Assembly: GCA_002440145.1 (NCBI GenBank)
Contig: DJRS01000096.1
Coordinates: forward strand, 1 to 10,138
Reading direction: 5' to 3'
DNA from: Verrucomicrobia bacterium UBA6354
Lineage (GTDB): Bacteria > Verrucomicrobiota > Kiritimatiellia > RFP12 > UBA1067
Length of the DNA stretch: 10,138 nucleotides
Part shown: positions 1 through 5,897 of the stretch, one piece after another
Position numbering within the stretch: the first letter of the stretch is position 1
Layout of the letters: every line of letters begins with the position of its first letter
Notes under the pieces: model-generated
Databases searched by the model: none
What the model was told of the DNA's origin: nothing
The model's input: only the letters and a program-made list of their open reading frames with translations
Translations under genes and position numbers: made by a program

Positions 1-1
1 C

Positions 2-67
2 GCCGGAACCGCCGCGCGTGCAAAACTGCGCGAAACAGGGTTCTTCTCCGCTCATCCCGCCCTCTGA
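2..67 (+). CDS. Possible C-terminal tail of an upstream gene (partial)
   Basis: An open frame enters from the left edge and stops with TGA at 65-67, giving about 21 residues that end in KLRETGFFSAHPAL. The residue mix and codons (GCC, CTG, CGC, TTC, TCC) resemble the real genes downstream. The other two forward frames are also open across this short stretch (to 156 and 161), but they give arginine/proline-rich, less protein-like peptides. The piece is too short to assign to a family. The call rests only on composition and on the gap it leaves before the htpX promoter. Confidence 0.3.
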   Translation, partial: AGTAARAKLRETGFFSAHPAL

Positions 68-135
68 TAGACCCTTTGGGCGATTCCGTATGCATTATCG
101 CGACGAATTGCGCAGATTGCGCGGGCGCGAAGGGG

Positions 136-164
136 TTGCGGTCGCGCCGGAAATAAGGTAAAAT
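136..164 (+). promoter_or_regulatory. Sigma70-like promoter of htpX
   Basis: TTGCGG (136-141) and TAAAAT (159-164) are separated by exactly 17 bp, close to the housekeeping consensus. A start of transcription near 171 would give a leader of about 27 nt containing the AAGGA ribosome binding site at 185-189. The ATG at 165 directly abuts the -10 element and would not be on the mRNA, which supports starting HtpX at 198. I see no heat-shock-type inverted repeat such as CIRCE. The function is inferred from sequence only. Confidence 0.6.
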
Positions 165-197
165 ATGGGGGTTTCTATCACAGCAAGGAATGAAAAT

Positions 198-1100
198 ATG
201 AAACGCATATTGCTTTTTCTGGCGACGAACCTCGCCGTTCTCGTCATGCTTGGGCTTGTCGCCAATGTCCTGACGGCCCTGCTTGGAGTATCGGTAGCCC
301 GGGTGACGGGTCCCGAATGGGCGGAATTGGCCATTTTCGCCTTCGTCTACGGCTTTATCGGGGCGTTTGTTTCGCTCCTTCTTTCCAAGCCGCTGGCCAA
401 ATTCGCCTGTCGCGCCCGCACGATCGACGGCTCGGAAGGACCGGCCGAACGGTGGCTTGTGGATACGGTGGCGGAACTCGCCCGGCGGGCGAACGTGCGG
501 ACGCCGGAAGTCGCGGTCTACCCGGGCGCGGCGAACGCGTTCGCGACGGGGGCGTTCCGCAACCATGCCCTGGTGGCGGTTTCGACTGACATTCTGGAGC
601 AGATGTCCAAAGAGGAGCTGCGCGCGGTGCTGGGGCACGAAATGAGCCACGTGGCGAACGGCGACATGGTGACGCTCACGCTCGTTCAGGGCGTGCTGAA
701 CGCGTTCGTCCTCTTCTTTTCGCGCGCATTGGCGTCGCTCGCGGTGCGCGCCGGGAGCGACGATCGCGGCCGCCGAGGCGCGAACAACGGCCTGTATTTT
801 CTGCTGGTCATGGTGTTCGACATCGTTCTGGGGCTGCTCGCGACGCTCGTGGTGTGCGCCTTTTCGCGGCGGCGGGAATTCGCCGCGGACGCCGGTTCGG
901 CCCGGCTGTTGGGCTCACCGGGTCCCATGATCGACGCGTTGCGGCGGCTGGGGAATCTGCGGCCGGGGGTTTTGCCCGATTCGCTCAAGGCGATGGGGAT
1001 AGCCGAGGGCGACCGCAAGACGTCCGTCTGGGCGACGCACCCCTCCCTTTCCGCACGCATCGCCGCGCTCCGGGAGCTGCAGAACAATCCGCCCGCGTGA
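198..1100 (+). CDS. htpX: HtpX-family membrane zinc metalloprotease (M48)
   Basis: This is a 300-residue integral membrane protease of peptidase family M48, close to the roughly 290 residues of E. coli HtpX. Two hydrophobic segments lie near residues 4-30 and 43-63. The zinc-binding helix carries HEMSH (H147, E148, H151), followed by two more hydrophobic stretches (about 158-183 and 198-222). The third zinc ligand is E228 in REFAAD. Known HtpX proteins degrade misfolded membrane proteins at the cytoplasmic membrane alongside FtsH. The start at 198 is chosen because AAGGA lies 8 nt upstream, while the in-frame ATG at 165 overlaps the promoter and would add 11 polar residues ahead of the first membrane segment. 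The EamA transporter gene begins 1 nt after the stop, so the two are probably co-transcribed. The family assignment is secure; the substrate is unknown. Confidence 0.93.
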   Translation: MKRILLFLATNLAVLVMLGLVANVLTALLGVSVARVTGPEWAELAIFAFVYGFIGAFVSLLLSKPLAKFACRARTIDGSEGPAERWLVDTVAELARRANVRTPEVAVYPGAANAFATGAFRNHALVAVSTDILEQMSKEELRAVLGHEMSHVANGDMVTLTLVQGVLNAFVLFFSRALASLAVRAGSDDRGRRGANNGLYFLLVMVFDIVLGLLATLVVCAFSRRREFAADAGSARLLGSPGPMIDALRRLGNLRPGVLPDSLKAMGIAEGDRKTSVWATHPSLSARIAALRELQNNPPA

Positions 1101-1101
1101 C

Positions 1102-2028
1102 ATGAAGCGTCTCTGGGGATTTGCTCTCGCGGCCGTGGCGGTGACGGGCTTTGCCTCCACGTTCGTGGCCGGGTCCGCGCTGACGAGAGAGTGCCGGGTT
1201 TCGCCGTCCGTGCTCGCTTTTCTGCGTTTTCTGGCGGCCGGGACCGTTTTGTTGGCGATTGAGGGCGCCACCCCGTCCGGACGGCGGGCGCTGCGCGCGG
1301 CGAAACGGGCGGATTGGCTCAAATTGGCGGTGCTCGGCACGATCGGGACGAGCGTCATGGCCTGGTGCGTCTTCGCCGGTTGCGCGCGCGTCGGGACGGC
1401 CAACGCGTCCATGGCGGACGCCCTCGCGCCGCTCATGATTTCCGCCGCGGCGGCGATCCAGGCCCGGCGGCTGGAATTCCGCCTCGTTTTCGGTCTTTTG
1501 TGCGGATTTCTGGGCGCGCTTCTCGTGATCCAGGTCGTGACCTTCCGGGGCGTCCGGCTGGAGGCGTACTCGACGGGGGACGTCTACGTGCTTTTCGCGG
1601 CTTTGGCGTGGGCCGTCTACACGGTCTGGGGCCGCTCCTACGCCGTGCGGATGGGGGCCTCGGCGTTTTCCGCCTGGACGATGCTCTTCGGCGCAGCGGC
1701 CATCGGGCTCGTTCTGCCGTTCGCCCCGGTCGTCTGGCCGCAGACGCTGAAGGCGTGGGGGCTGGCCGGCGTCCTGGCCGTTTTCTCCACACTGGCGCCG
1801 TACTGGGCGTGGAACGCGGCGCAGAAGCATCTGCCGGTAACGGTTCTCGGGGTCAGCGCCTATTTCACGCCTGTCGCGGCCGTCGCGCTCGCGGCGCTTT
1901 TCCGCGGCGAAACGGCGACGGGCCTGCAGTGGATCGGGACCGGGTTCGTCTGCGTCTCCGCTGTGGTGGAGACCCGCCGCGCCGGCGGCGCGGAGCGAAA
2001 TGTTTCCCCCCAACCGCGCAAATTATGA
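1102..2028 (+). CDS. EamA/DMT-family transporter (10 TM, RhaT-like superfamily)
   Basis: This is a 308-residue, strongly hydrophobic protein with about ten predicted membrane helices, near residues 5-25, 36-54, 72-92, 105-120, 127-147, 162-178, 187-205, 217-235, 247-267 and 276-290. They form two five-helix EamA halves, the usual build of drug/metabolite exporters. The second half carries the typical LAPYWAWNAA and LGVSAYFTPVAA segments. The short tail after residue 290 is polar. The ATG lies 1 nt past the htpX stop and has no clear ribosome binding site, so translation is likely coupled to htpX. Its last codons overlap the putative promoter of the next gene. The substrate cannot be read from sequence; members of this family export amino acids, nucleosides or other metabolites. 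Confidence 0.9.
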   Translation: MKRLWGFALAAVAVTGFASTFVAGSALTRECRVSPSVLAFLRFLAAGTVLLAIEGATPSGRRALRAAKRADWLKLAVLGTIGTSVMAWCVFAGCARVGTANASMADALAPLMISAAAAIQARRLEFRLVFGLLCGFLGALLVIQVVTFRGVRLEAYSTGDVYVLFAALAWAVYTVWGRSYAVRMGASAFSAWTMLFGAAAIGLVLPFAPVVWPQTLKAWGLAGVLAVFSTLAPYWAWNAAQKHLPVTVLGVSAYFTPVAAVALAALFRGETATGLQWIGTGFVCVSAVVETRRAGGAERNVSPQPRKL

Positions 2029-2036
2029 TATACTAT
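2024..2036 (+). promoter_or_regulatory. Candidate promoter of the formyltransferase operon
   Basis: An AT-rich island in otherwise GC-rich DNA holds two overlapping -10-like hexamers, TATGAT (2024-2029) and TATACT (2029-2034). It sits across the stop codon of the transporter gene. TGTTTC at 2001-2006 is 17 bp from the first hexamer but is a weak -35 match. The second hexamer with its AT flank resembles the one at 9311-9318 (TAWACTAT). Transcription from the second hexamer would begin at about 2041-2044, essentially at the ATG of the next gene. No terminator separates the transporter gene from this site, so read-through from htpX is also possible. Confidence 0.45.
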
Positions 2037-2043
2037 ACGGCGT

Positions 2044-3363
2044 ATGGACAAACCAGTGACAACACAGAAGGATTTGAAGGCCGCCTACAAGACGATGGAA
2101 GCGGATCATTTCGCGCCGCGCATGGAGATCTCGTTCATCGACGGCGACGACCGCCAGACCTTGCGCTACGAGAAGGTGACGTGGAACATCGGCGGCGAAG
2201 AGAAGGGCTTGCGCTACGGGGAGAATCCCGGGCAGGAGGCGGCGCTCTACCGCCTGACGGGCGGCAATCTCGCGCTGGGCGACGTGCAAATGCTGCAGCC
2301 GGGACGGTATCTGGCGTCCGTCCCCGAGCTTCTGCAGAGCGGGAAGCATCCGGGCAAGACGAACGTGACGGACACGGACAACGCGCTCAACATCCTGCGC
2401 TATCTGATGGAGAAGCCCACCTGCGTCATCGTCAAGCACAACAATCCGTGCGGGGTGGCGACGGGAACGACGCTCGCGGAGGCGTACTTCCGCGCGAACA
2501 AGGCGGACCGGCTCGCGGCGTTCGGCGGGGCGATCGCGCTGAACCGGGACTGCGACCTGGAGACGGCGCGGCTGATCGTGCAGAACTACGCGGAGGTCGT
2601 CGTGGCGCCGGACTTCGCGCCGGGGGTTCTGGACGTTTTCGCGACGAAGAAGAACCTGCGCGTCTTCCGCATCCGCAACATGGCGCGGCTGACGGATTTC
2701 GTGGCGCGGCACGTGGTCGACTTCAAGAGCCTCATCGACGGGGGGATCGTGGTGCAGACGTCGTTCTGCGCGAACGCGCGCAAGCCCGGCGACTTCATGC
2801 CCGCCTACTGCCACCGCAAGATGACGGACAAGGCGACGGGGACCGTTTCGTACAAGGATTACCAAATCAAGCGTCTGCCGACGGCGAAGGAATACGAGGA
2901 TCTTGTCTTCGGCTGGCTGGTCGAGGCGGGCGTCACGTCCAACTCGGTCCTCTACGTGAAGGACGGGGCGACCGTCGGGATCGGCACGGGCGAACAGGAC
3001 CGCGTGGGCGTGGCGGAAATCGCGCGCGACAAGGCCTACACGAAGCATGCGGACTGGATCGCGTGGGAGACGTACGGCAAGCCCTACAACGACCTGCGGC
3101 TCGCGTTCGGCGAAGCGGAGGGCGCGAAGAAACAGGCGGAGATCATGGAGCGCACGCGCGCCGAGAAGGGCGGCCTGCCGGGCTGCGCCATGGTCTCGGA
3201 CGCGTTCTTTCCGTTCCGCGACGGGGCGGAGGTCGGCATCCGCGAGGGGATTACGTCCATCGTGCAACCGGGCGGCGCGATCCGCGATTGGGACGTGATC
3301 GACTGCTGCAACGCGGCGAACGTCGCCATGGTGTTCACGGGACAGCGTTCGTTCCGGCACTGA
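2044..3363 (+). CDS. Stand-alone AICAR formyltransferase (PurH C-terminal domain only)
   Basis: This 439-residue protein matches the AICAR transformylase part of PurH, which moves a formyl group from 10-formyl-tetrahydrofolate to AICAR to give FAICAR, the penultimate step of IMP synthesis in the cytoplasm. Visible family marks are LRYGENPGQ (56-64), the catalytic KHNNPCG (131-137, with the Lys-His pair), an AFGGAIALNRD segment, and the C-terminal run from SDAFFPFRDG through IVQPGGAIRD to MVFTGQRSFRH. Ordinary PurH is about 520 residues and begins with an MGS-like IMP cyclohydrolase domain. Here only about 55 unrelated residues precede the formyltransferase core, so cyclohydrolase activity must come from another gene (PurO or a separate cyclohydrolase). 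No Shine-Dalgarno sequence precedes the ATG at 2044, and a -10-like element lies only 10-15 nt upstream. ATGs at 2095 and 2122 are alternatives but have no ribosome binding site either. The domain call is secure; the exact start is less so. Confidence 0.9.
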   Translation: MDKPVTTQKDLKAAYKTMEADHFAPRMEISFIDGDDRQTLRYEKVTWNIGGEEKGLRYGENPGQEAALYRLTGGNLALGDVQMLQPGRYLASVPELLQSGKHPGKTNVTDTDNALNILRYLMEKPTCVIVKHNNPCGVATGTTLAEAYFRANKADRLAAFGGAIALNRDCDLETARLIVQNYAEVVVAPDFAPGVLDVFATKKNLRVFRIRNMARLTDFVARHVVDFKSLIDGGIVVQTSFCANARKPGDFMPAYCHRKMTDKATGTVSYKDYQIKRLPTAKEYEDLVFGWLVEAGVTSNSVLYVKDGATVGIGTGEQDRVGVAEIARDKAYTKHADWIAWETYGKPYNDLRLAFGEAEGAKKQAEIMERTRAEKGGLPGCAMVSDAFFPFRDGAEVGIREGITSIVQPGGAIRDWDVIDCCNAANVAMVFTGQRSFRH

Positions 3364-3391
3364 TTCGAGGGAACAAACAAAGGATTCGTCT

Positions 3392-4201
3392 ATGCTTACT
3401 TTACTGATCGGTCTCGTTCTGGGCGCACTGGCCGGGTACGGCGTGCATTGCGCCGCGGACGCCGGCGCGGGCTGGTGCGCGCTTTTCGGGTTCATCGCCT
3501 TCGCGCTCTTCCAGTTCGCGGTCGGGCGCGTGCTCAAGAAGCGCGTCACGGCGGATATGGAGCGCGTGCAGGGCATCCTGGCTGAGGGGCAGAAGGCCCT
3601 GCAGCAGAAGATGCAGCGCTGGCAGATGCGTCCGCCCGGGAGCATCAGGCAGGCGCAGAAGGAGATCGCCGACGACACGCGCGTTTTCGTCAAGAAGGCT
3701 CTGGAGCAGACGGAGTCCCTGCGGAAGTACCGCCTGTGGGTCCCGTTGATGGCGCGGCAGATCGCGACGGCCCGCCTGCAGCTGTGCTGGATGATCAAGG
3801 ACTTCAAGGAAGTCGACGCGCTCATGCCGAAGGCGCTCATCGTCGAACCGACGACGGCGGCGATGAAACTCGCGCGCATGCAGATGACGAACGCGCCGCT
3901 CGCGGAAATCACGAAGTTCTACAACAAGCAGGTCCGCCGGCTCAAATACAACCAGAACACGCTGCTGGCGGGCTGCTACAGCTGGATCCTCGTGCAGCGC
4001 GGCGAAATCGACGCGGCGTTCCGCGCGCTGACCGCAGCGCTCAAGAACAGCGACGACGCGACGCTCAAGCGCAACCACGAATGCCTGATGAACAATCGGG
4101 TGGCCCATTTCTCGAATTCGGGCCTCGGAGACGCGTGGTACGCGCTTTTCCTGGAGGAGCCGCGCGTGCACATGCAGCATCCGCGCCCCGTGTACCGCTG
4201 A
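3392..4201 (+). CDS. Uncharacterised protein with two N-terminal membrane helices and a helical, TPR-like cytoplasmic region
   Basis: This 269-residue protein belongs to no family I recognise. Two hydrophobic segments (about 2-21 and 27-47) joined by a short loop form a hairpin anchor. A charged, heptad-like helical stretch follows (about 50-110, rich in Lys, Gln and Glu). The rest is alpha-helical in character. Residues about 155-230, including LLAGCYSWILVQRGEIDAAF, resemble degenerate tetratricopeptide units with the small/large residue alternation of TPR helices. The C-terminus has SGLGDAWYALFLEEP before a Pro/His/Arg tail. AAAGGA at 3379-3384 lies 7 nt before the ATG and fixes the start. 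The gene sits 28 nt after the formyltransferase and 15 nt before the MurU/AmgK-like fusion, so it is probably co-transcribed with both. A scaffold or adaptor role at the membrane is a guess. Confidence 0.8.
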   Translation: MLTLLIGLVLGALAGYGVHCAADAGAGWCALFGFIAFALFQFAVGRVLKKRVTADMERVQGILAEGQKALQQKMQRWQMRPPGSIRQAQKEIADDTRVFVKKALEQTESLRKYRLWVPLMARQIATARLQLCWMIKDFKEVDALMPKALIVEPTTAAMKLARMQMTNAPLAEITKFYNKQVRRLKYNQNTLLAGCYSWILVQRGEIDAAFRALTAALKNSDDATLKRNHECLMNNRVAHFSNSGLGDAWYALFLEEPRVHMQHPRPVYR

Positions 4202-4202
4202 G

Positions 4203-4209
4203 GGAGGAG
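4203..4209 (+). promoter_or_regulatory. Strong Shine-Dalgarno site overlapping operon junction
   Basis: GGAGGAG begins 2 nt after the TGA stop (4199-4201) of the 269-residue protein and ends 7 nt before the ATG at 4217. It is a near-perfect anti-16S match and the strongest ribosome binding site in the window. It fixes the start of the fused enzyme. Confidence 0.7.
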
Positions 4210-4216
4210 CCGCGAG

Positions 4217-5887
4217 ATGTCCGTCAAGAAGGCTGTTGTTCTTGCGGCGGGATACGGAACCCGCCTGCGTCCGTTCACATGTGCGACGCCCAAGCCGCTT
4301 TTGCCCGTATGGGGAGAAAGCATGCTGGCGCGCGTCGTGCGGCAACTGCGCGCGTGGGGCGTGGAGGAGATTGTCGTCAACTGCCACCATCTGCACGAGC
4401 AGATCGAGGCGTGGTGCGCGGCGAACGGATGCCGCGCGAGCTGCGAGCCGGAGATCCTGGGCACGGGCGGGGCGCTGAATCCCCTGCGGGAGTGGATCGG
4501 CACGGACGACTTCTACCTCGTCAACGGCGACATCGTCTTCGAGGGTTTCGACGGCTTCACGGACCTGAAGGCGTTCGCGCAAGACGACGTGATCGGACTC
4601 GCCGTCGTGACGAAGGAGGGGCCGCGCACGATAGAGGTGGAGCCTTCGCGCAACATCGTGACATGCTGGCGGAGCCCCGATCCGGGTTATGAAGGGACGT
4701 TCACCTACTGCGGCATAGCCTTGCTCAAGGCGTCCATCCTGGATTACGTCCAGCCGCAGGGGGCCTCGTCCATCGTGCAGGCGTACGAGCGCGCGACGAT
4801 GGACGGACGTTTCGTCCTCGCGGTCGAGCCGAAAAACCTGCTGTGGACGGACGCGGGCACGATTCCGCGCTATCTGGAGGTCAACGCGGAGGGTGCGACC
4901 AATGCGTTCGACGCCCTGCCGCAGGTTTCCGCGGCGCTGGAAGAGTTGCATCTGACGGGGCCGGTCTCCTTTCTGGGCGCGCGGGGAAGCAACCGCTGTT
5001 TCTTCAAGGTCGGGGACGCGGTTATCGTCGTCTACGACGACGCGGCGCGCGGAGAGAATGCGCGCTATGCCGCGCACGCCAAGTGGCTCGCGTCCAAGGG
5101 CGTGGCGGTCCCGAAGGTTCTGGCCGCGCGTCCGGACTTGAAGATGCTCGTGCTCGAAAACGCCGGCTCGACGGATTTGGCGGCCTATGCGCATCGCGTG
5201 GGGACGCTTGCCGCGTACAAGCCCGTCGTCGAGACGCTTGCGGCGTTCGGCAAGCTGGGCGACGCGACGGACCTCCCCGAGCTCGAGCCCGCGTTCGGCC
5301 CGGCGCTCTGGCGGCAGGAGCAGGATCTGTTCAAGGAATTCGCGCTGGGGCGGCGGTATGGACGGGCGTGTCCGGAGGGCGTCGAGAAGGATTTCGCGAA
5401 GATGGCGGAAGTTCTGGAGAAGGAGCCCCGCGCGCTGGTGCACCGCGATTTCCAGTCGTCCAATATTCTCTGGAAGAACGGCAAGATGCGGCTGATAGAT
5501 TTCCAGGGGATGCGCAGGGGGCCGGCGCTCTACGATCTGGCTTCGCTTCTGTACGATCCCTACGTCAAATTGTCCGATGTCGACCGCAAGGCCCTCGCCG
5601 CGCTTTACGCCCGCGAGAGCGGGCTGGCGCAGACGCACGTGGCGGAGGCGTTGCCGTTCGCCGCGGCGCAGCGGCTTGTGCAGGCGCTGGGCGCCTACGG
5701 CCGCCTGGCCAGCGTCGGGCAGCCCGGTTTTGCCAGGTTCATCCTGCCGGCGCTCGAAAACCTGCTGGCGGCGGCGGACGAAGCGGAGTTGGACGCGCTC
5801 GGCGGGCTCGCCGAGGAGTTGATTGCGATTGAAATGAAGCATGCGCACACGCACGCCGCGCACGTGCACGGGCGCGCAAAAGACTGA
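4217..5887 (+). CDS. Fused sugar-1-phosphate nucleotidyltransferase / anomeric sugar kinase (MurU-AmgK-like)
   Basis: This 556-residue protein joins two enzymes. Residues about 1-228 are a GT-A-fold nucleotidyltransferase with the NTP-binding signature LAAGYGTRLRPFT (9-21) and PK (25-26), LGTGGAL (81-87), the metal-site NGD (103-105) and WTDAGT (210-215). Residues about 245-556 are an aminoglycoside-phosphotransferase-like kinase with the catalytic loop HRDFQSSN (409-416, D411 and N416) and the metal-binding IDFQG (427-431) followed by GPALYDLASLLYDP. The pair matches MurU (about 223 residues) and AmgK (about 340), which in Pseudomonas turn recycled N-acetylmuramic acid into UDP-MurNAc, bypassing MurA and the fosfomycin block. 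There the genes are separate and adjacent. Both domains look catalytically complete. Other possibilities are a heptose, GlcNAc or choline-phosphate activator (HddC or LicC/LicA logic), since substrate residues cannot be read directly. The context with kdsB supports an envelope-sugar role. Confidence 0.82.
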   Translation: MSVKKAVVLAAGYGTRLRPFTCATPKPLLPVWGESMLARVVRQLRAWGVEEIVVNCHHLHEQIEAWCAANGCRASCEPEILGTGGALNPLREWIGTDDFYLVNGDIVFEGFDGFTDLKAFAQDDVIGLAVVTKEGPRTIEVEPSRNIVTCWRSPDPGYEGTFTYCGIALLKASILDYVQPQGASSIVQAYERATMDGRFVLAVEPKNLLWTDAGTIPRYLEVNAEGATNAFDALPQVSAALEELHLTGPVSFLGARGSNRCFFKVGDAVIVVYDDAARGENARYAAHAKWLASKGVAVPKVLAARPDLKMLVLENAGSTDLAAYAHRVGTLAAYKPVVETLAAFGKLGDATDLPELEPAFGPALWRQEQDLFKEFALGRRYGRACPEGVEKDFAKMAEVLEKEPRALVHRDFQSSNILWKNGKMRLIDFQGMRRGPALYDLASLLYDPYVKLSDVDRKALAALYARESGLAQTHVAEALPFAAAQRLVQALGAYGRLASVGQPGFARFILPALENLLAAADEAELDALGGLAEELIAIEMKHAHTHAAHVHGRAKD

Positions 5888-5897
5888 TACGTCCGCC

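Noticed and set aside
90..161. A 23-codon frame (MHYRDELRRLRG...) upstream of htpX
   Set aside because: It has no ribosome binding site and overlaps the promoter, and its arginine-rich content looks like GC-rich noise.
165..197. An upstream in-frame ATG for htpX at 165
   Set aside because: It abuts the -10 element and has no ribosome binding site, while the ATG at 198 has AAGGA at the right distance and begins the first membrane segment.
1314..3407. A 697-codon forward open frame spanning the transporter and formyltransferase genes
   Set aside because: It is an out-of-frame shadow of two genes with recognisable products; its translation is Arg/Gly-rich and crosses their boundary and promoter.
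5841..5897. An earlier ATG for the 695-residue protein
   Set aside because: It would overlap the fused enzyme gene by 47 nt and adds a Thr/Arg-rich stretch from another gene's frame. No ribosome binding site favours it, though the chosen start also lacks one.
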